A stretch of DNA of 60,045 nt from the NCBI GenBank assembly GCA_002309805.1, contig DBYJ01000040.1, forward strand, positions 1 to 60,045, written 5' to 3'. The notes below the pieces were generated by a model that was given only the letters and a program-made list of their open reading frames with translations, searched no databases and was not told the DNA's origin. This DNA is from Bacteroidales bacterium UBA1189. GTDB taxonomy: Bacteria; Bacteroidota; Bacteroidia; Bacteroidales; Bacteroidaceae. Made by a program: the position numbers and the translations under genes. Below are positions 30,022-39,296 of this stretch, one piece after another; positions within the stretch are counted from its first letter, which is position 1, and each line of letters begins with the position of its first letter.

Positions 30022-31647
30022 ATGGCAAAGTATATTTTTGTGACAGGTGGCGTAGTGTCAGGATTGGGTAAGGGCATCACAGCATCGAGTGTGGCGTTGC
30101 TGCTGAAGGCACACGGCTACAAGGTGTTCATGCAGAAGTTTGACCCCTACATCAACGTCGACCCAGGCACCATGAGCCCCTATCAGCATGGCGAGGTGTT
30201 CGTCACCGCTGATGGTGCCGAGACCGATCTCGACCTTGGCCACTACGAGCGCTTCATTGATGAGGAGCTGAACCACACCTCGAACATCACGTTGGGCCGT
30301 GTGATGAAGACCGTCATCGAAGGCGAACGACGCGGCGATTACTTGGGAGGAACGGTGCAGATTGTACCCCACGTTACCGACGAAATCAAACGCAAGGTCT
30401 ATGAGGCTGCAGAGACATCCGGTGCCGATGTGGTTATTACCGAGGTAGGCGGTACGGTGGGCGACATTGAGTCGGAAGCCTTTCTCGAAGCACTTCGACA
30501 AGTGAGGTTGGAACACGGCAACGGCGACACCCTCTTCATCCACACAACCCTGCTACCGGCTCTCTACGGCTCTGACGAGCTGAAGACGAAACCCACGCAG
30601 CACTCCGTCATCGCCCTGCGCAGCGTAGGCATTCAACCCGATGTGATTGTCTGCCGCACCCCCATCATGCCTCCTGACGAGGTGAAGGCGAAGATAGCGC
30701 TTTTCTGCTCGGTATCCGCAGCCCATGTAATAGCCAGCATCGATGTGAAAAATATTTATGAGGTACCCCTTGTTTTTCATCAACAAGGAATGGACGAGGC
30801 AGTACTGGATCTCCTTCGCCTTCCTTCACGCGGCTTCGACCTCTGTGCCTGGCAGCAGATGGTAACGACGGTTGATGGACTCAGCCATGAGGTGCACATC
30901 TCCCTTGTCGGCAAATACACCCATCTGCCCGATGCCTATATCAGCGTAGCAGAAGCCATGCGCCATGCGGGTTTCACGTTGGGGGCAAAGGTAATGGTCG
31001 ATTATCTCGATGCAGAGCGATTAGAGGGACGCAACGATGCCGAAGTGGCGGAATTGCTGAGCACAGCCGCCGGCATCATCGTTCCTGGCGGATTTGGTAG
31101 CCGAGGTACAGAGGGGATGATGATGGCCTGCCGTTATGCAAGGGAGCACAAGATACCCTTCTTCGGCATCTGCTTCGGTATGCAAGTAGCTGCCATTGAA
31201 TTCGCACGTGACGTCTGCCATCTGGACGGAGCAAGCTCAACCGAACTAAATCCCCATACACCTCATCCCGTTGTCTGTCTCATGGACGAGCAACAGGATA
31301 TTCACGACATGGGTGGCACGTTGCGATTGGGCAACTATGCCTGCCGCCTCTTACCTGGTACGCTCATTGCAGCGGCTTACGGTATGCCTGAAGGGGGCAT
31401 TATCACCGAGCGCCACCGACATCGCTATGAACTAAACAACGCATTCCGTCAGGTGCTGGAGGAGGGCGGTCTGCGAACAGCAGGCATCAACCCCGACCTT
31501 GACCTTGTGGAGGCGATGGAGTTGAAGGATCATCCCCACTTCGTAGGAGTACAGTACCATCCCGAATTCCGTAGCCGTCCGACACATCCTCATCCCCTAT
31601 TTGTATCGTTTATTGCTGCATCGGCACGTAACATCCATTTAGTATAG
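30022..31647 (+). CDS. pyrG: CTP synthase
   Basis: 541 residues starting MAKYIFVTGGVVSGLGKG. The synthetase half has the P-loop GGVVSGLGKGI and the YINVDPGTMSPYQHGEVFV block; the GATase half has Cys in GICFGMQVAAIE (about 383) and VQYHPEF near the end. It aminates UTP to CTP with glutamine. An upstream in-frame ATG (29974) would prepend 16 residues made of octamer repeat and lies inside guaA, so ATG 30022 is preferred. It ends the glutamine gene run; a strong hairpin with a T-run follows at 31754-31799. Confidence 0.97.
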   Translation: MAKYIFVTGGVVSGLGKGITASSVALLLKAHGYKVFMQKFDPYINVDPGTMSPYQHGEVFVTADGAETDLDLGHYERFIDEELNHTSNITLGRVMKTVIEGERRGDYLGGTVQIVPHVTDEIKRKVYEAAETSGADVVITEVGGTVGDIESEAFLEALRQVRLEHGNGDTLFIHTTLLPALYGSDELKTKPTQHSVIALRSVGIQPDVIVCRTPIMPPDEVKAKIALFCSVSAAHVIASIDVKNIYEVPLVFHQQGMDEAVLDLLRLPSRGFDLCAWQQMVTTVDGLSHEVHISLVGKYTHLPDAYISVAEAMRHAGFTLGAKVMVDYLDAERLEGRNDAEVAELLSTAAGIIVPGGFGSRGTEGMMMACRYAREHKIPFFGICFGMQVAAIEFARDVCHLDGASSTELNPHTPHPVVCLMDEQQDIHDMGGTLRLGNYACRLLPGTLIAAAYGMPEGGIITERHRHRYELNNAFRQVLEEGGLRTAGINPDLDLVEAMELKDHPHFVGVQYHPEFRSRPTHPHPLFVSFIAASARNIHLV

Positions 31648-31753
31648 GCATTTGTTCAGGTTGCTCAGCTGATACCTTTCTGGGTTATACACACGACTCT
31701 ACTGATAGACCGCTAAGCTGTAACCTATGCTGAAATAACGTTTGACGTTTGAA

Positions 31754-31824
31754 AAATTCCAGCTACTGGAAAAAAAGTTCCATCAGCTGGAATTTTTTTT
31801 CCATTTGATGGAATTTTCTGGAAA
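31754..31824. repeat. Three 15-bp palindromes at exact 21-bp spacing, also a likely terminator after pyrG
   Basis: TTCCAGCTACTGGAA (31757), TTCCATCAGCTGGAA (31778) and TTCCATTTGATGGAA (31799) share the form TTCCA-N5-TGGAA and start every 21 bp; a half unit, TTCTGGAA, follows. AAATTCCAGCT (31754-31764) also pairs with AGCTGGAATTT (31785-31795), followed by T residues, giving a good intrinsic terminator. The rest of the 31648-32145 gap shows no gene. Confidence 0.7.
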
Positions 31825-32086
31825 GCAAGGTCTGTCTGGACAGTTGAGGGGATGGCCTGCGGCAATTCCTGCAATTCTCTGCGGAAACAGATAATGCAGA
31901 AAAAAAGTTTTTTTCTCCGTCATATCCGTCAATCCGTCAAACTTGTTGGCGTTCAGGAACTAATGAGTGACAGATTTCTGTCGTTTCCCTCTCTTTCCCC
32001 TATAGCAATAAAGGAAAAGGGATTTTTGTAGACGATGTGCCTGATTTCGTATTCGGCAGAAATCACCTCAGATAATTGCAAATAAA

Positions 32087-32118
32087 TTTGCATTATCTCT
32101 CGCCTTGCACTATCTTTG
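32087..32118 (+). promoter_or_regulatory. Promoter of the SGNH hydrolase gene
   Basis: TTTG (32087-32090), a 20-bp spacer, TATCTTTG (32111-32118), then 27 bp to ATG 32146. Confidence 0.8.
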
Positions 32119-32145
32119 GGCCGTCAAAAATCTTTTATCTTCTCT

Positions 32146-33489
32146 ATGAAAAAACATGTCATCCTTCCTTTGCTGCTTGTCTTCGTGGCAAGCCTGCAGA
32201 CAACGTGCAGCATAGCTGCCACGATGGTCTGGACAAAAGGCCGTGCCCTGCTGAATGACCCTGCACAAATAACCTCCACTCCCCCGCAGAGCAACCAGTT
32301 CGGCGTGGCGAACCTGCTGCGTCCTGAAAGCGACGGCGTGGGTACAGACGAGTACATCTTCCACACCGCCTGGAGCGGCCCCAACGTCATTCCAGCTGGC
32401 GTTGACCCCTATCTGCAAGTACACTTTACCAAGGCTGAGCAACACATCATCTTCACCATGACGGGCTCAAACTGGCAATCAACCTACGACACCCCCCTCG
32501 AGGTGGATGTCCTCGCTGCCAATCAGCCTGACGGCAAATGGAAGTTCATCCGTACGCTGACGAACATGGACGCCGACTTTACAGCCATGCGCCCTGAACG
32601 CTATACCTCGCCCCACATCGACCTTGGCGCAGCCTATACCGACGTCAAGTTCGTCGTTAAGCGCACGTTAGCCAGCCGCACCTGCGACCGTACGTCGCGC
32701 ACAGGCCTGCTGCTCTCCCTTGGCCGATTCCAAGTCTATGAAGCCATCCAGAAAGAAGAAGAGGAAAAACCCGCTCCCAGCAACCCGAAGGAGAACATAA
32801 ACCTCGTCTTTATCGGAAACAGCATCACCTACGGAGCCACACTCAGCAACCCCACCACGCAGGCTCCGCCCATCATCTGCCGGCAGATGGTCGAGGAAGC
32901 CACCGGCGTCACCACCCACGTTTTCAACGGCGGGCACTCAGGCATCACTACCTGGGGCTATCTGCCAGGACGCTCTGACTTTACCACCGTTTCCATGGCT
33001 GCCAACACATTTGTCCGTAACAATGGCGGCCTGCTCTACTTCAGCATCATGCTGGGTACCAACGACAGCGCCATCATCGGTACCGAAGGGGCGCCCGTCA
33101 GCACCGAGACCTACCGCACGAACATGAAGGTTATCATCGACGAGCTCATCCGCCGCTTTCCCACCTGCAAAATCATCGTCAACTACCCCCTCTGGTATAG
33201 CCCCAACACCCACAACGGCTCGCGCTACCTTGAGGAAGGCATGACGCGACTCCGCTCCTACTACCCCATCATCGATGCCCTCGTAGCCGAATACGACCAG
33301 GTTTATGCTGGCGAACGTGGCGTATGGGAGTTTTTTGAGAACAACCGTCCCCTCTTTACCGCCGAACGCGGCAACTCTGGCACCTTCTATCTCCACCCCA
33401 ATGCCGAAGGTGCTGTCCATCTGGCTGAGATTTGGACACAAAGCCTCCTGACACTCATCAAAGCCGACGGAGTGAAGGTGAAGAAATAG
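32146..33489 (+). CDS. Secreted SGNH/GDSL hydrolase with an N-terminal beta-sandwich domain
   Basis: 447 residues from ATG 32146; the signal peptide MKKHVILPLLLVFVASLQ is followed by a possible cleavage near SIAA. Residues about 25-200 look like a discoidin/F5-F8-type binding domain (FHTAWSGPNVIPAGVDPYLQ). The C-terminal half has GDSL blocks: FIGNSITYG with the catalytic Ser, GGHSG, LGTNDSA and, near the end, FYLHPNAEG with the likely catalytic His. Such enzymes remove acetyl groups from plant polysaccharides or glycans. An upstream in-frame ATG at 32116 lies within the -7 box and is rejected. It is followed by a GH109-like gene 27 bp away, so a joint role in glycan use is plausible. Confidence 0.82.
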   Translation: MKKHVILPLLLVFVASLQTTCSIAATMVWTKGRALLNDPAQITSTPPQSNQFGVANLLRPESDGVGTDEYIFHTAWSGPNVIPAGVDPYLQVHFTKAEQHIIFTMTGSNWQSTYDTPLEVDVLAANQPDGKWKFIRTLTNMDADFTAMRPERYTSPHIDLGAAYTDVKFVVKRTLASRTCDRTSRTGLLLSLGRFQVYEAIQKEEEEKPAPSNPKENINLVFIGNSITYGATLSNPTTQAPPIICRQMVEEATGVTTHVFNGGHSGITTWGYLPGRSDFTTVSMAANTFVRNNGGLLYFSIMLGTNDSAIIGTEGAPVSTETYRTNMKVIIDELIRRFPTCKIIVNYPLWYSPNTHNGSRYLEEGMTRLRSYYPIIDALVAEYDQVYAGERGVWEFFENNRPLFTAERGNSGTFYLHPNAEGAVHLAEIWTQSLLTLIKADGVKVKK

Positions 33490-33516
33490 TATTTTTTTTC
33501 ATATGACAAAAAAGAT

Positions 33517-35100
33517 ATGAAGCATCGAATCTTTCTCGGCATAGCTCTGCTTGCCTTTTGCACCTCCATGGGTGCTCAGAGTATCAGCCCTAGCACAAAA
33601 TGGCATTGGGAAAAGGGTACCATAGTCATCGACACTCCTGCCCGCCCCGCAGGGCAGAAAAACGTTCTGGGTCTGACGGCCCCCAAGCTGGAAACCGTTC
33701 GTGTGGGATTTGCCGGTCTGGGCAGTCGCGGTCCCTGGGCCGTGAACCGCTTCTGCCACATCCCTGGCGTACAAATTGTAGCCCTCTGTGACTATGAAGA
33801 AGAACGCGCACAAGATGCCCAGAAATATCTCCGTGACGCTGGCCTCCCGCCTGCCGCCATTTACAGCGGAGAACTGGGCTACGAGGAAATGTGTAAGCGC
33901 GAGGATATCGATCTGGTGTATATAGCAACGGACTGGGACCACCACTTCCCCGTTGCCAAGTGTGCGCTGGAGAACGGCAAGCACGCAGCCATCGAAGTAC
34001 CTAGTGTCATGAATTTAGAACAATGCTGGGAGCTCATCAACCTGAGTGAGAAGAATCGCCTGCATTGTATGCTATTGGAAAACTGCTGCTATGACTACTA
34101 CGAAATGTGTGCATTAAACATGGCACAACAAGGACTCTTCGGTGAGATTATCCGTGCAGAAGGAGCCTACATCCACACGCTGAACGAAGCGGGCATCTGG
34201 ACCGGTTATTGGCATAACCCCGACGGCTCGGATCCGGAAAATCTTCACTGGCGACTGAAATATAATAAGGAGAACCGAGGCGACATCTATCCCACTCACG
34301 GACTGGGGCCAGTAGCTCAGGCGCTGAACATCCATCGCGGCGATCGCTTCAAAACGCTTGTCGCTATGGACACCGAAAGCTTCTGCGGCCGAGAAGGCTA
34401 TCAGGAAGTAACTGGTAAGGAGTGCGACGAATTCCGCAATGGCGACCATACAACTACACTTATGCGTACTGAAAAGGGCAAGGTCGTAGAAATTCAACAC
34501 AACGTGATGAGTCCTCAGCCCTACAATCGTCTGTATAAACTCACTGGCACTAAAGGCTACTGCACCAAATACCCTGACCCAAAGATCTATATCAGCCGGA
34601 AGAGTGTCAGCGATATGGGCCTGGCCGAAATGGCGGGTAAGATTTCCGGGCACACCTTTCTTCCCCCAAAAGAGTACGATGCACTCATGACGAAGTACTA
34701 CCACCCAATCTTGAAAAAATTCGGCGACCTCGGACGTGAATTTGGCCATGGTGGCATGGACTATACTATGGATGCCCGGCTGGTATATTGCCTTCAGAAC
34801 GGGCTACCGTTAGATATCGACGTCTATGACTTAGCCGAGTGGTGCGCCTTGGCTGAACTTGGGGCACTGAGTATGGACAACGGCTGTGCAGCCGTATCTT
34901 TCCCTGATTTCACTCGTGGGGACTGGAAAGAACAGAAAGCATTCCGTCATGCATACGCCTCTCCCGAAGATGAAGCAATTACCGAGAAAGCCGCACGCGA
35001 AAGCACGGCCAGGCAACAGGCTTTGACAGCAAAGAAGAAACTTTGGGAGAAGTATGATGCCGCAATGTCCAAAAAGAACAAAAAGAGGCAAGGAAAATGA
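33517..35100 (+). CDS. GH109-like glycosidase (Gfo/Idh/MocA fold), exported
   Basis: 527 residues with signal peptide MKHRIFLGIALLAFCTSMGAQ. The Rossmann motif VRVGFAGLGSRGPWAVNRF binds NAD; ALCDYEEERA, ATDWDHHFPVAKCALENGKHAAIEVP and the DIYPTHGLGPVAQALNIHRGDRF block are typical of the GH109 branch. The founding members are alpha-N-acetylgalactosaminidases using an NAD-dependent oxidation mechanism; related proteins have other activities, so substrate is uncertain. GHGGMDYTMD is also present. The C-terminus is Lys-rich. A bidirectional terminator follows. Confidence 0.82.
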   Translation: MKHRIFLGIALLAFCTSMGAQSISPSTKWHWEKGTIVIDTPARPAGQKNVLGLTAPKLETVRVGFAGLGSRGPWAVNRFCHIPGVQIVALCDYEEERAQDAQKYLRDAGLPPAAIYSGELGYEEMCKREDIDLVYIATDWDHHFPVAKCALENGKHAAIEVPSVMNLEQCWELINLSEKNRLHCMLLENCCYDYYEMCALNMAQQGLFGEIIRAEGAYIHTLNEAGIWTGYWHNPDGSDPENLHWRLKYNKENRGDIYPTHGLGPVAQALNIHRGDRFKTLVAMDTESFCGREGYQEVTGKECDEFRNGDHTTTLMRTEKGKVVEIQHNVMSPQPYNRLYKLTGTKGYCTKYPDPKIYISRKSVSDMGLAEMAGKISGHTFLPPKEYDALMTKYYHPILKKFGDLGREFGHGGMDYTMDARLVYCLQNGLPLDIDVYDLAEWCALAELGALSMDNGCAAVSFPDFTRGDWKEQKAFRHAYASPEDEAITEKAARESTARQQALTAKKKLWEKYDAAMSKKNKKRQGK

Positions 35101-35162
35101 GAAAAAGATATTTAATGTAAAAACGTAACCAAGGCAAACAAAAAGAACTATTTAGTACCATA

Positions 35163-35210
35163 AAAAACCAGCGAGACAAGCAAGCATCTTTGCTCCTCCC
35201 GCTGGTTTTT
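35163..35210. terminator. Bidirectional intrinsic terminator
   Basis: AAAAACCAGCG (35163-35173) and CGCTGGTTTTT (35200-35210) form a perfect 11-bp stem with A/T runs on both sides, serving the converging GH109 and DUF2795 genes. Confidence 0.85.
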
Positions 35211-35233
35211 GATTGAAATTTAAATCAAACTAC

Positions 35234-35455
35234 CTAATATTCATCCTCGTTGAAGAAAAAGTCTTCTTTGCTAGGGTAGTCGGGCCAGATATCCTCGATG
35301 CTTTCGTATATTTCTCCCTCGTCCTCTATCTCTTGCAAGTTTTCAATAACCTCCAGTGGCGAGCCAGAGCGGACGGCGTAGTCAATCAATTCGTCCTTGG
35401 TTGCTGGCCAGGGAGCGTCCTCCAGTTTTGATGCTAATTCAAGTGTCCAATACAT
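35234..35455 (-). CDS. Small acidic DUF2795-type protein
   Basis: 73 residues, strongly acidic. The segment WPATKDELIDYAVRSGSPLEVIENLQEIEDEGE matches the DUF2795 pattern (PATKxxLIxxA, P.xVIxxLexipD). Small cytoplasmic proteins of this type are widespread in bacteria but have no established function. It is monocistronic, reading toward the shared terminator, and has a -7 box upstream at 35498-35506. Confidence 0.75.
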   Translation of the reverse strand: MYWTLELASKLEDAPWPATKDELIDYAVRSGSPLEVIENLQEIEDEGEIYESIEDIWPDYPSKEDFFFNEDEY

Positions 35456-35497
35456 AGTTTCGTTCTTGTTTTTAGGTGTTCTTTTTTGATTTGGGGC

Positions 35498-35506
35498 GCA
35501 AAAGTA
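35498..35506 (-). promoter_or_regulatory. -7 box for the DUF2795 gene
   Basis: The complement reads TACTTTTGC, about 42 bp upstream of the ATG at 35455. No TTTG was seen at the expected -33 distance. Confidence 0.5.
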
Positions 35507-35580
35507 CTGCTTTTTTTTCCATTTGCAAGAGTTTTTCTAAAATAATTCAGGCATTAACTTTTTTTTACCATACAAAAATG

Positions 35581-35588
35581 TACCTTTG
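35581..35588 (+). promoter_or_regulatory. -7 box for the C10 protease gene
   Basis: TACCTTTG, 24 bp before ATG 35613. The -33 region is T-rich without an exact TTTG. Confidence 0.55.
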
Positions 35589-35612
35589 CGCACTCAATTT
35601 TTATTTATAAAG

Positions 35613-38600
35613 ATGAAAAAATACACTATCCTGCTCTTTGCAGCCGTTTTTGTTGGTTTTGCCACCTTGAAGGCCGAGGTTGTCACTCCCTCTCAAGCCA
35701 TCCGCATTGCCGAGGAATTCCTGGGTGAATCGCTTGCCCCGCAACGTGTTCGTGCCATGCGCCGCACAGCCTCTGCCGCCCCTCAGGAAAATGCTCCCTA
35801 CTATGTCATCTCCCGTGGCGACGACAAAGGCTACATCCTTGTCAGCGGTGATGACTGCCAACCTGCCGTGCTAGGTTATACCGACAGCGGCGACTTTGAC
35901 GAGAACAACCTTCCCCCTGCGCTGCGCGATATGCTGAACTGCGTTACTGACGTGGTGACTTTGGGCCGTGAGGCTAAGCTGCCGTCGTACGCTCCGCGTC
36001 GTGCCAATGCCTATCGCGAGACCATCACTCCGCTCATGAAAAGCCACTGGAACCAAGGCGCTCCCTGGAATATCCTTTGTCCCATCTGCCCCGATAATGG
36101 CGACCATGCCGTCGTTGGCTGTGTAGCCACCGCCACATCGCAGGTCATTTACTACTTCCGCAAGGACCTCCCCCACCAGCTGCTGGCCACTACCCCCACC
36201 TACAGGGGCGGCGAGGAGCAGTGCGACGTCACCGTCAGCTACCCCAAGGGCACACCTATTGAATACGACCTGATGTTCGACAGCTACAACAACAACGAGC
36301 CACAGGAACTCAAGCTCCCCGTGGCCACTCTCTGCTTCACCATCGGCGCGGCAGCACGTCTAGGCTACTGGCATTCCACAGGCGGCTACATCAGCGAAGC
36401 CAACAAGGCCATGAAGAGCCATTTTGGGCTGGGCGGCACTCACCTTAGCCGCAACGAAATGGAAATAGAAAACTGGGAAAGCTTCATATACGGCAGCCTT
36501 GCCGCCCAGAAGCCGCTCATTTACTCGGGCTTCACCACCGACGGAAAGAGCGGACACGCCATTAACATCGACGGCTATAACGCCCGCAACGGCCTTTGGC
36601 ACTTCAACTTCGGCTGGGGTGGAGGCGGTGACGGATGGTACACTCTTGACCTCAAGGACGGTGTCAACGGCTTCTGCATCTGGCAGGAAATCGTTTACAA
36701 CATCACCCCCACCCATCCCAATGTCTCGGGCGTTATTCACACCGACAGCACTCTCTACCGACGCGTGTTAGGCTCCGTGTCGGTCGACATCACTAACAAC
36801 GGCACCGTTCCTGTCAAGGGCTTCCAGCTATATCTTCAGACGACGGAGAAAGCACCTTCGTCGTCCAGCACCGCCGTGGCCACTAACAACGAGACTACTA
36901 TTGCCCCGGGCGAGACGGTTTCCGTTCCCTTCGAATTCCGTCCTTCCCTCACGCGCTCTTATTTCATCTATGCCACCGATGCCAACCGTCAGGTAATCAC
37001 CCACGCATCTGTTAACGTCGTTGACCCCACGCCGTCGTTCAACCTCCACGGCATCGACGCCTCCGTCTCCACCGACACCGTCATGGTGGACGGCATGGCG
37101 TTCTATAAACTCAACGGCAACACCGTCAGCGTTTTTGCTGACATCAGCAACAGCGCCGAGGCCACCCCGGGGCAGCCCACCGTGAAGTTCGTCCTCGACC
37201 AGTGGGATCCTGAAACCGGCGAGGTGAAGAGCTACAAGAACAAAAACGTCAACACCATTGCCTTTGACTCGGGCGAACGTCAGACCATCGACCACACCTT
37301 CAACCGCCTCAACGAAGGGCTGCACCTCATCCTCCATGTCTCGGCTGAGGACATGACCGCCGTCACGACCGATACCCTGCTGCGCTTCGTTGTGGGCAAG
37401 GAGTCGCTGGCTGTCGACACGATCATCGACGGCACGGCCGTCCTCTCTGGTGCCTGGGATGTCACGGCCTTCGCCGCTTACTCCCACGACCCCGCCGTCA
37501 CCGCCTACGACCTACGCCATGTCAGCGGCGTTAAGGGTAGCCTCAGCGCCGCCAACCCCAACGCCCTCTTCTATGTGAAAGATGGCGTCCCCGGTGGCAC
37601 CAACATCGTTGCCGGCGGCCGCTGTGCCGACCTGCGCCTCACAGCGGGTTACGACTTCCGCCCCCTTGAACCGTTCCAAGCCACCAGGGCACAGTACACG
37701 CCCGACTTCACTCCCGGTGTGCTCAACACCCTCATCCTGCCCTTCGCCTGCCCCAGCCCGCGCGACTACGTCTGCCGCTACGTCACCGAAGTGGGCAAGT
37801 CGTACTTCACCGAGGCTACGAAGGTGAGCCACCTCGATGCCGCCAAGCCCTACATGGTGCTGGCCAGCACCACTACCCCCAAACCCTTCTCAGCCACCGA
37901 CGTCACCGTCAGCGTAGTTACCGACACCATGGTCACAAGCCCCTTCATCGGCGCCTTCGCCACCTTCCGCCCCCGTGCCTTCGTACCTGACGTCAAGACC
38001 CACGTCCTCGTCCTCGACACCGACCCCACGGTCTCGACGCAGTATTTCAATGCCGAGGCCGACACCACCTACACGGCTGCTCCGTTCACCTTCGTCCTCG
38101 CCTCAACATCGAAAAAAGTGCGTGCCACGGTCAACGAGACGTTTGAGAAAGCCTACCGCAAACTGGCCCTCGCCATCGATGAGGCACAGGCGCTCTACGA
38201 TGCGCACCACGCCACCCTCCGCGACAGCGCCAACATCCAGATGCGCGCTCTCATTGCCCATGCCCGCGACGTCTGGCAAGCCATGGAACTGGAGTCCACC
38301 GACATCAACCACATCATCAAGGAAATGGAGACCTTCAGCGTCAGCTATCCCCTGATGGTGGCTACCGTCACCCAGCCCGTCGACTTCACAGCGTTCATCA
38401 CCAACCCCTCGTTCGAGACCAACAACAAGACCGGCTGGAAGACCGACAACCACTCAGTCGTCCGCCCCATCACCAATACCGCCACTTTTATCGCCCGCAG
38501 CGAAGGCAACTTCTTTCTCCACAACAATAGTCAGAACAAGTCTACCGGCATCTCGCAGACTATCACGGGGCTGCTCACAGGTTGGTACCGGCTCACCGTC

Positions 38601-38999
38601 ATGACGGGTACTGACGAAGGCGGCACCGTCCGTATCTTCGCCGATGCCGACACTCTGGCCGTCCCCGCCTCCGAACTGGGCAAGTACTACCTTACCGAGG
38701 CTGTCATTGACAGCATCTGGGTGGATAGCGGTGAACTCACCATCGGTATTGCTGAGGGCGACACATGGTACAAGTGCGATGCCTTCCACCTCTACTACCT
38801 GGGCGACCCCAACTACATCGACACGGGTGTCCGCACGCCCTTCGCCCCGGCTTCGCCCTTGCAGCCCGACGATGCCCTCCCCTGCCGCCAGGGACTCTTC
38901 GACCTCATGGGCCGTCCCGTAGCCTCGCCTGACGACATGCTGCCCGGCGTCATCTACATCTACAACGGCAAGAAAGTTATGAAGTGCGGCGAAAGGTAA
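35613..38999 (+). CDS. Secreted C10 family cysteine protease (streptopain/interpain type)
   Basis: 1128 residues with signal peptide MKKYTILLFAAVFVGFATLKA. A propeptide of the Spi/C10 type follows (APYYVISRGDDKGYILVSGDDCQPAVLGYT). The catalytic Cys170 is in VVGCVATATSQVIYYF and the His (about 315) in SGHAINIDGYN; GLWHFNFGWGGGGDGWY completes the fold. Prevotella and Porphyromonas relatives are surface or secreted proteases that degrade host or dietary protein. The last 700 residues hold Ig-like and lectin-like beta domains, an alpha-helical stretch near 850-920 and a C-terminal module ending FDLMGRPV to GKKVMKCGER, resembling secretion-associated tails. The start after the -7 box is preferred over the ATG at 35586. 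Confidence 0.85.
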   Translation: MKKYTILLFAAVFVGFATLKAEVVTPSQAIRIAEEFLGESLAPQRVRAMRRTASAAPQENAPYYVISRGDDKGYILVSGDDCQPAVLGYTDSGDFDENNLPPALRDMLNCVTDVVTLGREAKLPSYAPRRANAYRETITPLMKSHWNQGAPWNILCPICPDNGDHAVVGCVATATSQVIYYFRKDLPHQLLATTPTYRGGEEQCDVTVSYPKGTPIEYDLMFDSYNNNEPQELKLPVATLCFTIGAAARLGYWHSTGGYISEANKAMKSHFGLGGTHLSRNEMEIENWESFIYGSLAAQKPLIYSGFTTDGKSGHAINIDGYNARNGLWHFNFGWGGGGDGWYTLDLKDGVNGFCIWQEIVYNITPTHPNVSGVIHTDSTLYRRVLGSVSVDITNNGTVPVKGFQLYLQTTEKAPSSSSTAVATNNETTIAPGETVSVPFEFRPSLTRSYFIYATDANRQVITHASVNVVDPTPSFNLHGIDASVSTDTVMVDGMAFYKLNGNTVSVFADISNSAEATPGQPTVKFVLDQWDPETGEVKSYKNKNVNTIAFDSGERQTIDHTFNRLNEGLHLILHVSAEDMTAVTTDTLLRFVVGKESLAVDTIIDGTAVLSGAWDVTAFAAYSHDPAVTAYDLRHVSGVKGSLSAANPNALFYVKDGVPGGTNIVAGGRCADLRLTAGYDFRPLEPFQATRAQYTPDFTPGVLNTLILPFACPSPRDYVCRYVTEVGKSYFTEATKVSHLDAAKPYMVLASTTTPKPFSATDVTVSVVTDTMVTSPFIGAFATFRPRAFVPDVKTHVLVLDTDPTVSTQYFNAEADTTYTAAPFTFVLASTSKKVRATVNETFEKAYRKLALAIDEAQALYDAHHATLRDSANIQMRALIAHARDVWQAMELESTDINHIIKEMETFSVSYPLMVATVTQPVDFTAFITNPSFETNNKTGWKTDNHSVVRPITNTATFIARSEGNFFLHNNSQNKSTGISQTITGLLTGWYRLTVMTGTDEGGTVRIFADADTLAVPASELGKYYLTEAVIDSIWVDSGELTIGIAEGDTWYKCDAFHLYYLGDPNYIDTGVRTPFAPASPLQPDDALPCRQGLFDLMGRPVASPDDMLPGVIYIYNGKKVMKCGER

Positions 39000-39093
39000 T
39001 GACGCGCAGGGAAAAATACCCCGCTAACGGAAAAAAATTGCGTTTTGTGTTCGCGAATCCGTTTTTTTGCACTACCTTCGCAGCCGAAACGAT

Positions 39094-39179
39094 GCTCGAA
39101 TGGTGGAATCGGTAGACACGAGGGACTTAAAATCCCTTGCCCAGTGATGGGCGTGTGGGTTCAAGTCCCACTTCGAGTA
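39094..39179 (+). tRNA. tRNA-Leu (anticodon UAA)
   Basis: Acceptor arms GCTCGAA (39094-39100) and TTCGAGT (39172-39178) pair with one G-U; the anticodon loop CTTAAAA between AGGGA and TCCCT gives anticodon TAA; a long variable arm (TGCCCAGTGATGGGCG) marks a class II tRNA; the T-loop GGGTTCAAGTCCC is canonical. CCA is not encoded. A -7-like TACCTTCGC lies just upstream at 39073-39081. Confidence 0.95.
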
Positions 39180-39220
39180 CCTGCAAAGGCTTGCATTATA
39201 GCGCAAGGCTTTTAAGAAAT

Positions 39221-39296
39221 AGAATCAAACGCTAATTTGCTAGCGTTTGATTCTAATTTTGCAGAGTTTGATTCTATTTTTCTAACGTTTGATTTT
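39221..39296. repeat. 21-bp-period GTTTGATTCT array with a 14-bp inverted repeat
   Basis: AGAATCAAACGCTA (39221-39234) pairs perfectly with TAGCGTTTGATTCT (39241-39254). GTTTGATTCT then recurs at 39245, 39266 and (as GTTTGATTTT) 39287, exactly 21 bp apart. The last unit overlaps the stop codon of the GH97 gene. Confidence 0.7.
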
